Notes: generated by a model from the letters alone, not told the origin. A DNA stretch of 64,000 bases from Tessaracoccus caeni (GCF_029211185.1 NZ_JARGDO010000007.1:62001-126000); one strand, 5' to 3'; positions 43,800 to 52,556 are shown, counted from the first letter of the stretch. Program-made: numbers and translations.

Positions 43800-44818
43800 T
43801 CATCGCCAGAGGGCATCGATGGGCAGGGCGGTGACGCGGTCGGCGACCATGCGGGCTGTGGGGCCCGTGTAGAGTACGTAGCCGCCGACGAACTGGTCTT
43901 GGAGCTTCTCACGGAGCAGGGCAAGGCCGGTGAGATCCTTTGGTTGCACCGTAGCGGCCGCTTTGACTTCGATGCCGATGACCCGGCCGTCGGGTGCCTC
44001 GCACACGACGTCCACCTCTGCGCCGCGTTGGTCTCGGTAGTGATACAGCCGTGCGCGCTGCGCGCTCCAGCCGAGTTGGCGGCGCAGCTCGCCGACGGCG
44101 AGGCCTTCGAGGAGACCCCCGGCCGGGCTGTTCGGCACGGTTGGTGCCATCGCGTCCGGGGTCACTCCGAGCAGACTCGCAGCCAGGCCGGTGTCGAGGA
44201 GAAAGACCTTGGGTTGCTTCACCTCGCGCGAGGTGAGGTTGGTGTTCCAGGCAGGCAGGGGGTGGATCAGGAACAGGGTCTCGAGCAGCCGGACGTAGGG
44301 GTCGAGGGTGGTCCGTGGCATCCCGGCGTCGTTGGCCAACGAACTCCACACCATTCCGCTGCCGCTACGTGCGGCGATCATCCTGAGCAGGCGGGGCAGA
44401 TCGGCGAGCCGCTGAAGCCCGGAGATGTCGATCGCGTCACGGTTGACGATCTGGCTCAGGTAGGTCTCGTACCACTCCTCGCGACGGGTGGTAGAGGAGC
44501 GTGCCAGGGCCTCGGGGTAGCCGCCGTCGCATGCGCGCTGCAGGTAGTCTGCGCGGGTGAGTGGGCTGGTGTGCCTGAGGAAGCGCTCGCCGTCGAACGC
44601 CTGGTCGATGAATGGTGTGGCCTGTGAGTCCAGTTCCGATTGGCTCAGTGAGTGGAGTGTGAGCGGCTGGGCACGTCCCGCCAGAGACTCGTGGGTGGCG
44701 GCGAGATCGAGCAGGTTCGCCGATCCGGTGACGAGGAACCGGCCTGGACGCTTGTCGCGATCGACCGCGGCCTTGAGGGCGATGATCAGCTCGGGGGCGC
44801 GTTGGATCTCGTCATTTC
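43800..44818 (-). pseudogene. 5'-truncated AAA/DUF4143 ATPase gene
   Basis: About 340 codons remain, starting at the Walker B ('NDEIQRAPELIIALKAAVD'), then 'RPGRFLVTGSANLLDLAATH' and a full DUF4143 end with 'LYHYRDQRGAEVDVVCEAPD' and 'GIEVKAAATV'. The Walker A and the first ~80 codons are missing. The open frame runs straight into a 22-bp repeat array (44808-44895). The repeat unit contains AAATGACGAG, and the Walker B codons read AATGACGAG, so a deletion by recombination between the array and the Walker B codons explains the structure. A shorter protein from an internal ATG (44381) containing only DUF4143 is possible. Confidence 0.85.
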
Positions 44819-44895
44819 CCCAGGCCTAGCTCGTCATTTGCCCAGATGCAGCTCGTCATTTCACCACCGCTTGCTCGTCATTTGCCCACCTGGTC
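44808..44895 (-). repeat. Four 22-bp-period direct repeats abutting the truncated ATPase gene
   Basis: On the plus strand CTCGTCATTT starts at 44808, 44830, 44852 and 44874, exactly 22 bp apart; read toward the gene the unit is GGGCAAATGACGAGC plus seven variable bases. The pattern GC.AA...ACGA.C..GG also fits the array at 37472-37559. Confidence 0.9.
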
Positions 44896-44935
44896 CGACG
44901 GGGCAAGCGGCCGCGCCCCGGGATCCCTGTGCTTC

Positions 44936-45172
44936 GAGACGGGCGCGGGGCACCCTCCACGCTCTTTGAGGTGCGGAGCGCAGCGTAGCCTCGACAATCG
45001 AGACGAGCGCGAAGCACCCTCCACGCTCTTTGAGGTGCGGAGCGCAGCGGAGCCTCGAAAAGAGCCAGCGCGACTCATGGCAGGGACTGTTGTCCGGCTG
45101 TCGGCTGGCTCTTTTCGAGGCTACGGCTTCGGGGCTCGTTCCTCGCCCAGCGCCTTCGCACCTCAAAGAGCG
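44936..45172. repeat. Dispersed stem-loop repeat block with a large inverted repeat
   Basis: Two direct units of the second subfamily (about 44970 and 45024, cores 'ggagcgcagcgtagcctcg' and 'ggagcgcagcggagcctcg') are followed by a unit in the opposite orientation ('ggctcttttcgaggctacgg' to 'gcacctcaaagagcg'). The opposed units create a stem of more than 50 bases. It ends one base before the stop of the toroid-protein gene. Confidence 0.75.
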
Positions 45173-46669
45173 TTACTTGACCTTTGAGGTCTTCTTGGAG
45201 GTCTTGGTGACGCTGGTGTAGCCCGACTTGGTGCCCTTGACCTTGACCGTGATGGTCTTGCCCTTGTCGGATTTGGACACGGTGTAGGTGGACTTGGTGG
45301 CCTTCGAGATCTTCTTGCCGCTGCGGTACCACTGGTAGCTGAACTTGGTGCCGCTGGTCCAAGTGCCGGTCTTGGCCGTCAGCTTCTTGCCCACCTTTGC
45401 GGTACCGCTGATGGTCGGGGTCTTGGTCGACAGCGTGCCGGCCTTCACCGACGCCGTCTTCTTGGAGGTCTTGGTGACGCTGGTGTAGCCCGACTTCTTA
45501 CCGGTCACCTTCACCGTGATCTTGGTGCCCTTGTCCGACGACGTCAGCGTGTAGCTGGACTTGGTGGCCTTGCTGATCTTCTTGCCGTCCCGGTACCACT
45601 GGTAGCTGAAACTGGGCTTCGGTGACCAGGTACCCGTCTTGGCCGTCAGCTTCTTCCCCACCTGGACGGTGCCCGAGATCTTCGGGGTGGCCGTGCTGGA
45701 GAAGGACGTGATGCGCGAGAGCTTGGCCGTCGCGTAGCCCTTTCCGGTGACACCGAGGATCGCCTGGGTGGTAGCCATCAGGTCGTCGTCTTCACCGTCG
45801 TGCACATACGACCACGCCGACTTGCTCTCGGTCTTCGCCTGCTGCCTCTTCAGCACGCGCTTCGGCGACTCGACGTTTTCCTCGGCCTCGGCCAGCGCCG
45901 ACGCGATCATGCCCGTCGTGTTCGCCGACGAATAGGTGACCCAGTAGTAGTCGCCGCCATCGGTCTCGCGATGGGCCTTGGTCCAGGCGACCGCACCCTT
46001 GACCAGATCCCGGCCGCGCTTCTTCGCGGCGGCGCTCACGCTGCTGCTCCGGGCCAGCACATTCGCGGCCGAGAGCCCGATCCCGACGAAGTCGGCGTCG
46101 GCCGTATCGCCCGGCATGTAGCTGAACCCGCCGTCGTTGGTGACGATGAATTTGCTGAGCAGGTAGTCCATGCCGTTGCTGCTGAGGTCGTCGAGGCGTC
46201 CCGTGCGCTCCAAGGCGATCGTGATCAGGTAGGGCCCCCACGTGCCGAGGGACTTCTTGGTCTCGACGGCGTCGATGAGTTCCTTGGCGAGGTCGCGGCT
46301 CTTGCCGAGGACGTGAACGGGGTCGCTCACGGCGGCTGCGTCCGCGGCGATCAGCACCTTGGCGATCCGGTCCGGGCTCTTCGCCCAGGCGGCACCGTCG
46401 GTGCCCAGCTTCGTGACCATCTTGTCGATCGTGCCCTGGTGCTGATTGGCCGACGAGAGGGCGATGATGGCGTCCACCAGCGAACCGGTATCAGAGATCT
46501 GATTGGTGTCCCACTGCTTCTTGATCCAGTCAGCGGCCCGCTGGATGCTCTGGCCATCGGACGCGACGCTGCTGTCGGCGTGGGCCGGCAGGGCCGCGAC
46601 GACGGTGGTGAGGAACAGCGCGAAGGCCGTCAGCAGCGCCGTCGAAACGCGTTTGATCTGGGTTGTCAC
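45173..46669 (-). CDS. Secreted alpha/alpha-toroid (prenyltransferase/intrinsic-factor-like) protein with two Ig-like repeats
   Basis: 498 residues from GTG 46669. Signal peptide with a cut near 'PAHA'. Residues about 35-330 resemble the helical toroid of prenyltransferase, squalene-cyclase and cobalamin-carrier (intrinsic factor) folds: 'AADWIKKQWDTNQISDTGSL', 'DYLLSKFIVTNDGGFSYMPG' and 'DADFVGIGLSAANVL'. Two tandem ~85-residue Lys/Thr/Ser-rich repeats follow, each with 'KKLTAKTGTW', 'FSYQWYR', 'GKKISKATKS' and 'KSGYTSVTKTSKK'; these are Ig-like wall- or polymer-binding modules. It closes the riboswitch-led gene run. In vertebrate and firmicute B12 carriers a toroid works with a DUF4430-type beta domain, so a corrinoid-binding surface role is inferred. 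Confidence 0.78.
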   Translation of the reverse strand: MTTQIKRVSTALLTAFALFLTTVVAALPAHADSSVASDGQSIQRAADWIKKQWDTNQISDTGSLVDAIIALSSANQHQGTIDKMVTKLGTDGAAWAKSPDRIAKVLIAADAAAVSDPVHVLGKSRDLAKELIDAVETKKSLGTWGPYLITIALERTGRLDDLSSNGMDYLLSKFIVTNDGGFSYMPGDTADADFVGIGLSAANVLARSSSVSAAAKKRGRDLVKGAVAWTKAHRETDGGDYYWVTYSSANTTGMIASALAEAEENVESPKRVLKRQQAKTESKSAWSYVHDGEDDDLMATTQAILGVTGKGYATAKLSRITSFSSTATPKISGTVQVGKKLTAKTGTWSPKPSFSYQWYRDGKKISKATKSSYTLTSSDKGTKITVKVTGKKSGYTSVTKTSKKTASVKAGTLSTKTPTISGTAKVGKKLTAKTGTWTSGTKFSYQWYRSGKKISKATKSTYTVSKSDKGKTITVKVKGTKSGYTSVTKTSKKTSKVK

Positions 46670-46708
46670 GATGGGTTTCCCTCTCCATAGATGGGTGTTT
46701 CTTTTCTA

Positions 46709-47401
46709 TCACCAGGTGCGCTGGCCGTCGTCGGGGGAGACGGCGGTGGTCTGGTCTTCCAGCTGCTGGCGTTGTTCCTGGGCCTGCTGTTGGCGGTCGG
46801 CCAGGTCGGAGTCTTGGTTCTCGTCCCGGCCCTCGTTCTCGTCATCGTCGACGGGCGGCGCGTCGTCGGTCTTGTTCTCGATGCGCTCTCGCGTATCGTC
46901 CCACTGCTGTTCCAGGGTGCCCTGCGGGGTGCCGGCGTCGTCGGTGGGGGAGAGCGTGCCGGGGCACCTGGCGGTGGAGAGGATCAGCTGGGCCTGCTGG
47001 AGCCGGACCATCGCGCCGGGCATGTCGTCGCTGGCCAGGAACTCGTCGGCACCCGCCTCCAGCGACCACGCCCAGTTCAACCGGATGCGGCACTGCGCGT
47101 CGGCGGGAGCCAGGCCGGCGGCGCGCTCGAAGTCGGCGGCCGCGCCGTCCCACAGGCCCTGGTGGTACTGGGCGGTGCCGTGGTCGAAGACAGGGATCCA
47201 GCGCTCGACGACGGAGGCCCGTGTGCCGAGTGCGAAGGAGCGTTCGGCGGCCGCGTAGTCGCCGGCCCGCGACTGCGCGGTGCCCACCTGGACGGCGGTC
47301 AGCTGGACGGCGAGCCAGGCGGCGGTGCCGAGCATGACCAGCGCGGGGATCAGCGTCGCCCATAGCCAACGGCGTGCGCGCACGGCGTCTCTTGTTCTCA
47401 C
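46709..47401 (-). CDS. Membrane-anchored TPR-like protein of the MoxR/VWA module (BatC-like)
   Basis: 230 residues. One N-terminal membrane helix ('WLWATLIPALVMLGTAAWLA') is followed by helical repeats resembling TPRs ('RAGDYAAAERSFALGTRA', 'YHQGLWDGAAADFERAAGLA') and an acidic Gln/Asp-rich disordered C-terminus. GTG 47401 overlaps the stop of the VWA gene. The order VWA-VWA-TPR is the same as BatA-BatB-BatC of bacteroidetes and spirochaetes. Confidence 0.72.
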   Translation of the reverse strand: MRTRDAVRARRWLWATLIPALVMLGTAAWLAVQLTAVQVGTAQSRAGDYAAAERSFALGTRASVVERWIPVFDHGTAQYHQGLWDGAAADFERAAGLAPADAQCRIRLNWAWSLEAGADEFLASDDMPGAMVRLQQAQLILSTARCPGTLSPTDDAGTPQGTLEQQWDDTRERIENKTDDAPPVDDDENEGRDENQDSDLADRQQQAQEQRQQLEDQTTAVSPDDGQRTW

Positions 47402-48351
47402 CCGGTCACCTCCCGGCGCGCGCCACGCCAGGCCTGGGCGGTGCGGAACAGCTCCCAGCCCAGGGGGACGAGCGCGATCAGGGCGAGCACCCAGGCGAGC
47501 GAGAACGAGTCGGCTTGGCTGCCCTGGATCACGGCGACGCTCGGTGCCGGGAGCGGGGACGAGATCGGGCCGGGCTTGGTGCGGTGCTCGTAGACGCCGC
47601 CGAGCTCGTCGGCGATGGTGCGCAGGGCCGCCTCGTCGATGCGCGAGAGCTGAGCCTCGCCGCGCCGGGTGACGAACTCGTCGGAGGCGGGGCTCTGCTT
47701 CATCCGCCCGCCCTCATCGGTGCCGTAGCCGAGCACCAGGGCGCCGTCCACCAGGTCGCGCAGGCCGGCGAACGAGCCGGGGGCATCGTCGGCGGTCTGT
47801 TCGCCGTCGCCGAGGTAGACGACGAAGCGCTTGGTGCCCGGCCTTGCTTGGGTCGCGGCGCTCAGGGCCTCGCGGGCCACCTCCGCGGCGGCGCCGATGT
47901 CGCTACCCGTGCCGTAGGCCTCGTCGCGCCAGCCGACGGTGCGGGCGAGGCTGACGATCGCGGAGGCGTCGGTGGTCCAGGGCGCGGCGACCCGGGCCAC
48001 GTTGTCGCTGGTGATCACCGAGTAGCGGGCGGCGCCGAGCGCGCCGACCAGCGCCTCCACGTCTGCCGCTACCCCCTCGATGCGGGGCCTCGTGCCGTCG
48101 TAGTCCTCGGCGCCCATCGAGGTGGTGCGGTCGACGATGAACAGCACGTCGAGCGGGGCGGGTGGCTCGGGCTCGCGATCGGCCTGTCCGAGGGCAGGCT
48201 GCAGGGCCATGCCGGCGACGAGGACAAGGACGGCCAAGCGCCGCCACCAAGAGCCATCCCGAGCGTCGCCCGAGCGCAGGCCGACGACTAGCCAGCCCAC
48301 CGTCGCCACGGCGGCGACGGCCAGCAGCCACCACAAGGGAGTAAAGGTCAT
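47398..48351 (-). CDS. VWA-domain membrane protein (BatB-like)
   Basis: 317 residues. N-terminal membrane helices ('LWWLLAVAAVATVGWLVVGL' and 'LAVLVLVAGMALQPALG'), a von Willebrand A domain, and a C-terminal helix ('LAWVLALIALVPLGWELF'). The metal site is 'LFIVDRTTSMGAEDYDGTRP', a variant of DxSxS in which the middle residue is Thr, with Thr and Asp further on ('GTGSDIGAA', 'VVYLGDGEQT'). The start overlaps the stop of the other VWA gene. Probable partner of the MoxR ATPase. Confidence 0.85.
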   Translation of the reverse strand: MTFTPLWWLLAVAAVATVGWLVVGLRSGDARDGSWWRRLAVLVLVAGMALQPALGQADREPEPPAPLDVLFIVDRTTSMGAEDYDGTRPRIEGVAADVEALVGALGAARYSVITSDNVARVAAPWTTDASAIVSLARTVGWRDEAYGTGSDIGAAAEVAREALSAATQARPGTKRFVVYLGDGEQTADDAPGSFAGLRDLVDGALVLGYGTDEGGRMKQSPASDEFVTRRGEAQLSRIDEAALRTIADELGGVYEHRTKPGPISSPLPAPSVAVIQGSQADSFSLAWVLALIALVPLGWELFRTAQAWRGARREVTG

Positions 48352-49307
48352 CGCTTCCGCCCCCTCACCCAGGCCGCCCCGGCGAGCGCCAGCCCGAGGA
48401 TCATCAGGACCGCGCCCGGCCAGACGAGATCGACGGCGTGGTGCCTCGGTGCCCCGGCCAGCGCCTTGGCCTCTTGGGCCTTGACCGCCGACTCGATGGT
48501 GCTCACGTCGGTCTGCGGGGCGAGCAGCAGCACATCGCCGCCGGTGCCGCGCAGCGCCTCGGTGAGCTCCTTGGTGACGCTGGGCGTGTTGTCGGCGGGC
48601 GCGATGCCGTACACCAGGGCGTTGCGGTCGGCGGCGCGGCCGACCGCCTGGTCGAGCGTGAAGATCGGCCGGCCGGCCACCTGGTTGTCGGTGGCCAGCA
48701 CGATGGTGCGCGACCGATCTGTCTCGGGCACGTCGAAGCGCGAGACGCAGCTGGCCAGGCCGTCGCCGATCAGCGAGGTGCCCTCGCCGATCTGCGTGCC
48801 GGGCACGATCCGGCCGTCCAGCCAGTTCTTCGCCTCCGTCAGCTGCTCCTGGATGTAGGCGGCGTCGTCGGTGAGCGGGAAGATGGTGATCGCGGAGGCG
48901 TCGAAGGCGACGAAGCCGATCCGTTCGCCGTCGAGGGTGGCGGCGAGGGCCAGATAGGCGTCGACGATCTGTCGGTCGAGATTCGACATGGAGCCCGAGA
49001 CGTCGAGGCAGAGCACGATGTCGCGGTTGGTGCGCTCGTCGGCCACCGACTGCGACTCGACGGGGCGCGCGACGGCCAGCGTGGCGCCGAGAGCCGCCAG
49101 CATCAGCCCCAGCAACTGGGCCAGCAGCAGCCGAGCGCGACGGGCGGCCAGGGCCGTGAAGCGGGGCAGCGTCCTGATCCGCGCGGCTCCGGCCACGGGG
49201 TCGCCCGTTCCAGAGACGATGCCGGGGCGCCGGGTGAGCGCGACGAGCACCACCGCCGCCACGGCGATCAATGCGGCCAGGGCGATCCACGGCTGGGTCA
49301 GCGCCAT
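48348..49307 (-). CDS. VWA-domain membrane protein (BatA-like)
   Basis: 319 residues with N-terminal helices ('WIALAALIAVAAVVLVALTR', 'ARLLLAQLLGLMLAALG'), a VWA domain and a C-terminal helix. The MIDAS is canonical: 'IVLCLDVSGSMSNLDRQIVD', then 'GEGTSLIGDGL' and 'IVLATDNQVAG'. ATG 49307 overlaps the end of the preceding gene. Unlike its neighbour it keeps the full DxSxS. Confidence 0.88.
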   Translation of the reverse strand: MALTQPWIALAALIAVAAVVLVALTRRPGIVSGTGDPVAGAARIRTLPRFTALAARRARLLLAQLLGLMLAALGATLAVARPVESQSVADERTNRDIVLCLDVSGSMSNLDRQIVDAYLALAATLDGERIGFVAFDASAITIFPLTDDAAYIQEQLTEAKNWLDGRIVPGTQIGEGTSLIGDGLASCVSRFDVPETDRSRTIVLATDNQVAGRPIFTLDQAVGRAADRNALVYGIAPADNTPSVTKELTEALRGTGGDVLLLAPQTDVSTIESAVKAQEAKALAGAPRHHAVDLVWPGAVLMILGLALAGAAWVRGRKR

Positions 49308-49771
49308 CCCTGGATCACCTCCTTGGCCGCGCGGGCGAGGTCGTCGGCGGCCGCGTCGTCGGTGCCCCCGAAGGCGTGCGCGTCCACCCGGGCGGCCAGG
49401 GCGGCCACCGGTTCGAGACGCGGATCCTTCAGCGCCTCGACGCGCAGCTGCGCCGCCGACTGATAGTCGGCGTCGCCGTCGCCGACGGTGCCGACGAACT
49501 CCCGTGCCGCGCGGCCGATCAGGCGGACGCGCTCCGAGCTGGGCGCGTCGGACGCCCGAATGCGGTCGATCCGGCGCAGGGCCGCGTCGCGCAGCTGGGT
49601 AAGCGAGTCGTCGATCCTCTCTTCTCGGGGCCGGCTGAGCATCCGCCACCGCCAGATCCCGACGGCGCCCAGCGTCAGCGCCGTCACGACGAGGCCGGCC
49701 ACCACCAGCCACCACCACCAGCTGTGCGCGATGGGCGGGTGCAGTTCGAGCAGGAGGAGATCACCGGGCAC
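49298..49771 (-). CDS. Small membrane protein of the MoxR/DUF58/VWA module
   Basis: 157 residues from GTG 49771, overlapping the DUF58 stop. After 'LHPPIAHSWWWWLVVAGLVV' (membrane helix) the protein is a cytoplasmic helical bundle ('LRDAALRRIDRIRASDAPSS', 'RLIGRAAREFVGTVGDGD'). Position, size and the single N-terminal helix fit the DUF4381-type proteins usually found between DUF58 and VWA genes. Confidence 0.7.
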   Translation of the reverse strand: MPGDLLLLELHPPIAHSWWWWLVVAGLVVTALTLGAVGIWRWRMLSRPREERIDDSLTQLRDAALRRIDRIRASDAPSSERVRLIGRAAREFVGTVGDGDADYQSAAQLRVEALKDPRLEPVAALAARVDAHAFGGTDDAAADDLARAAKEVIQGWR

Positions 49772-50639
49772 GGCGCTGCCTCCTCACCAGGGAGATCACG
49801 TCCAGCGCCACGCGCGAAGGATCGCTCAGCACGGCCTCGGCGACGCCCAGCCGGCTCAGCTTCGACGAGCGTCTCTCGGCCCGCCGAGCCCGGTCCTCCC
49901 GCACCTCGCGGCGCAGCTCCTCGTCGTCGAGCCAATCGGGGAGGAGGCGCTGCTCGCCCAGGTCCAGCAGCGGGCGGCCCCCCAGGGCAGGATCGGTGGG
50001 ATCGACGTCGGGCACCGTCAGCCACAGCACCTGATGCTGGGCGGCGAGGCGGCGGATGCGGGACTCGAGATCCGCGGAGATGGTGACGTCGTCGGCGATC
50101 ACGGCGACCACCGCGCGACGGCGCAACGTGCGCGCGGCCGTGGCCAGCAGCTCTGAGGTGCGGACGGGCTGGGCGTCGGGCGCGATGGTGCGCTCCACCA
50201 GGCCGAGCTGGCGCTCCAGTTCCACCAGCCGGGTCGACGGCCGGGCGGCGCGCGTGGTCTCGCCGTCGCACCAGAGCGCGCCGGCGTAGTCGCCGAACGA
50301 GGTGGCCAGCACCCCCAGCGTGGCAGCGGCGTCGAGGGCGACGTCGACCTTCCGCGCGTCGGGCGTCGCCAGTCCGGCCATGTCGCGCCCGGTCGCCACG
50401 GCGATCAGCAGCGTGCTGCGCCGCTCGGCGATGTGCCGCTTCACCAGCAGGGTGCCGCTGCGGGCGGTGGCCCGCCAGTCGATGTCGGAGACCTCGTCGC
50501 CCACCACGTACTCGCGCAGGTCGTTGAAGTCGAGGCTGCGGCCCACGTGCAGCGACGCGTGGACGCCCTCCAGCGGATCCGACACTTTGTGCCGGATCGC
50601 GAGGGCGACTGCGCGCTGAATGCGGGTGACTCGGGCCAT
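49761..50639 (-). CDS. DUF58-domain protein
   Basis: 292 residues. The DUF58 signature is clear: 'GRSLDFNDLREYVVGDEVSD' and 'IDWRATARSGTLLVKRHIAE'. The following fold resembles a VWA without the metal site ('VVAVIADDVTISADLES'). DUF58 proteins nearly always follow MoxR ATPase genes, as here with a 23-base gap. No transmembrane helix is evident in this copy. Confidence 0.9.
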   Translation of the reverse strand: MARVTRIQRAVALAIRHKVSDPLEGVHASLHVGRSLDFNDLREYVVGDEVSDIDWRATARSGTLLVKRHIAERRSTLLIAVATGRDMAGLATPDARKVDVALDAAATLGVLATSFGDYAGALWCDGETTRAARPSTRLVELERQLGLVERTIAPDAQPVRTSELLATAARTLRRRAVVAVIADDVTISADLESRIRRLAAQHQVLWLTVPDVDPTDPALGGRPLLDLGEQRLLPDWLDDEELRREVREDRARRAERRSSKLSRLGVAEAVLSDPSRVALDVISLVRRQRRAR

Positions 50640-50662
50640 AGACGTGGGGTTTCAGTGCTTCC

Positions 50663-51661
50663 TTAGGGCGTAGGGACGGCGGCGAAGATGGCGTCGATGA
50701 GCTCCTCGGGGCGGACGCGCTCGGCCAGCGCCTCGAAGGTGAGGATCAGGCGATGCCGCAGCACGCCGTGGCGCATGGCCGTGATGTCGCTGGGGGTGAC
50801 GTAGCTGCGGCCGTCGAGCAGCGCCGAGGCGCGGGCGGTGTGCAGGAAGGCCAGCGCACCCCGGGGGCTGGAGCCGTACTCGATGGCGCGCGCCTGGTCG
50901 CCGGAGAGGAAGTCGGCGGGGCGTCGGGTGATGTTGACCAGCTCGACGATGTAGCGCTTGATCGCGTCGTCCACCCGCACCCGCTTGGCCAGCTCCTGCA
51001 GCCGGAGCACGTCGTCGGTGCTCGCGCAGGCGGTGGTCGTGTGCTCGAAGGTGCCCGACTCACTGCGGCCCAGCACCTCGAACTCCTCGTCGGGGCTGGG
51101 ATAGGCGACGACTTCCTTCAGTAGGAAGCGGTCGAGCTGCGCCTGCGGCAGCACGTAGGTGCCCTCCTCCTCGATCGGGTTCTGGGTGGCGAGCACGACG
51201 AACGGGTCGGGCAGCGGGTAGCTGCGGCCGCCGATGGTGGTCTGGCGCTCCTGCATCGCCTCCAGCATGGCCGACTGGGTCTTGGCCGATGAGCGGTTGA
51301 TCTCGTCGAGCAACACGAAGTTGGCGTGCACCGGGCCGAGTTCGGTGGTGAAGCCGCCGGAGGACTGATCGAAGATCTGGGTGCCGATGATGTCGCTGGG
51401 CAGCAGGTCGGGGGTGCACTGCACGCGTGCGAAGCTGCCGTCGACGGAGCGGGCCAGGGTGCTGGCCGCCAGCGTCTTGGCCAGGCCGGGCACCGACTCG
51501 AGCAGGATGTGCCCCTGGCTGAGCAGCGTCACGAGCAGGGCCTTGCGCAGCTGCGGCTGGCCGACGACGGTCTTGCTGAAGGTGGCCGCCAAGCGGTCCA
51601 GGGTCTGCTTGGCCCAGGCGATCTCGTCGTCGCTGAGCGGCGCGCGGTTCGGTTCAGTCAT
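50663..51661 (-). CDS. MoxR-family AAA+ ATPase
   Basis: 332 residues. Walker A region '[20 protein letters not shown]', Walker B '[20 protein letters not shown]', sensor 1 '[20 protein letters not shown]', arginine finger/sensor 2 '[20 protein letters not shown]'. MoxR ATPases act with VWA proteins as chaperones that mature or insert metals and cofactors into target complexes. Here the gene lies between ECF-transporter genes and DUF58/VWA genes in one minus-strand run. Its ATG at 51661 overlaps the S-component stop by 8 bases, so translation is coupled to the transporter. Confidence 0.94.
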   Translation of the reverse strand: MTEPNRAPLSDDEIAWAKQTLDRLAATFSKTVVGQPQLRKALLVTLLSQGHILLESVPGLAKTLAASTLARSVDGSFARVQCTPDLLPSDIIGTQIFDQSSGGFTTELGPVHANFVLLDEINRSSAKTQSAMLEAMQERQTTIGGRSYPLPDPFVVLATQNPIEEEGTYVLPQAQLDRFLLKEVVAYPSPDEEFEVLGRSESGTFEHTTTACASTDDVLRLQELAKRVRVDDAIKRYIVELVNITRRPADFLSGDQARAIEYGSSPRGALAFLHTARASALLDGRSYVTPSDITAMRHGVLRHRLILTFEALAERVRPEELIDAIFAAVPTP

Positions 51662-52556
51662 CGGGGTCTCCTCGCGAGGTGTCCGTGTCGGGGGTCCAAA
51701 GGGTAGTGAGGGCGGCGTTCTTGGCGCGACGCTGGACGGCGTGCGGGGATACCGCCGGGGGTGGGCCGTCGAGGGGCTCGACTGGCAGGGTGCGGGTGTC
51801 GTGGCTGTGCCGCAGCGCCGTCAGAAGAGGGCGCCCGATCAGCAACAGAAGGACGGCGCTGGCGATGCCGCGCATCAGGTCGTAGCCGAAGGAGGTCTCC
51901 CAGCAGTAGCGCGCCAGCCGGATCGCCGACTCCCACGCGCCGAGACCGGGCAGGAAGGTGGCGTTGTCGGACTGGTCGGCCGGCCACGTCGTGAGGTTGA
52001 GCAGCAGGCCCGAGACGGGGCCGAGCGGCAGGCAGAGCAGGGCGCCCAGCAGCCAGGCTGATGTGGTGCCGAGCGGGCGCAACACGCCGCCGGCCAGACC
52101 CCACAGCCCCCACACCAGGGTCTGGGCGACGAGGTGCACCGTGATGGTGTCGGTGACCAGCGACGACACCAGCGCCGCGGCGGCTCCGGTGAGGAAGCCC
52201 GCCGGCGAACCCATCAGGATGCCGGCCAGCAGCGGGAAGGCGTAGCCGAACTCGATGCCGCTCGACCCCGGATGCAGCACGGCGCGGGTCAGTGTCGCGG
52301 CGGCCACTAGCAGGGCCGCAGGGGCGAAGGGACGAAGCGTCCGCCCCGCGTTGTTCCAGAGGGCGAAGCCGAGCAGCAGGAGCAGCGCGCAGAGGGCGGC
52401 GAGCACCCACGGGGCCTCGCTCGATTGGGCGGCGGAGTCGGCGACGGTGGCCGAGCCCCAGATCGGCCAGGCCACCCAGGCGAGGCCGGCGGTCAGCGTG
52501 ACCCACAGCACGGTGCGGGGCCACGCTCCGGTGACGGGCATCGTCGGGCGCATCAT
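51654..52556 (-). CDS. ECF transporter S component (cluster 2)
   Basis: 300 residues with about seven hydrophobic segments ('WVLAALCALLLLLGFALWNN', 'GYAFPLLAGILMGSPAGFL', 'LGALLCLPLGPVSGLLLNL'). 'PGSSGIEFGYAFPLLAGILM' parallels 'AGTAGIEFTFIPLILGGRVF' in the cluster-1 S protein, so the two are homologous. ATG 52556 overlaps the stop of the degenerate ATPase gene; ATG 52553 is the alternative. It lies in the cobalamin-riboswitch operon, which points to a corrinoid substrate. Confidence 0.82.
   Translation of the reverse strand: MMRPTMPVTGAWPRTVLWVTLTAGLAWVAWPIWGSATVADSAAQSSEAPWVLAALCALLLLLGFALWNNAGRTLRPFAPAALLVAAATLTRAVLHPGSSGIEFGYAFPLLAGILMGSPAGFLTGAAAALVSSLVTDTITVHLVAQTLVWGLWGLAGGVLRPLGTTSAWLLGALLCLPLGPVSGLLLNLTTWPADQSDNATFLPGLGAWESAIRLARYCWETSFGYDLMRGIASAVLLLLIGRPLLTALRHSHDTRTLPVEPLDGPPPAVSPHAVQRRAKNAALTTLWTPDTDTSRGDPDD

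Noticed and set aside
44808..44895. CRISPR-like array
   Set aside because: The repeated part is about 15 bases with seven variable bases in a strict 22-bp period, with no room for 25-40-base spacers, no leader and no cas genes. The same applies to 37472-37559.
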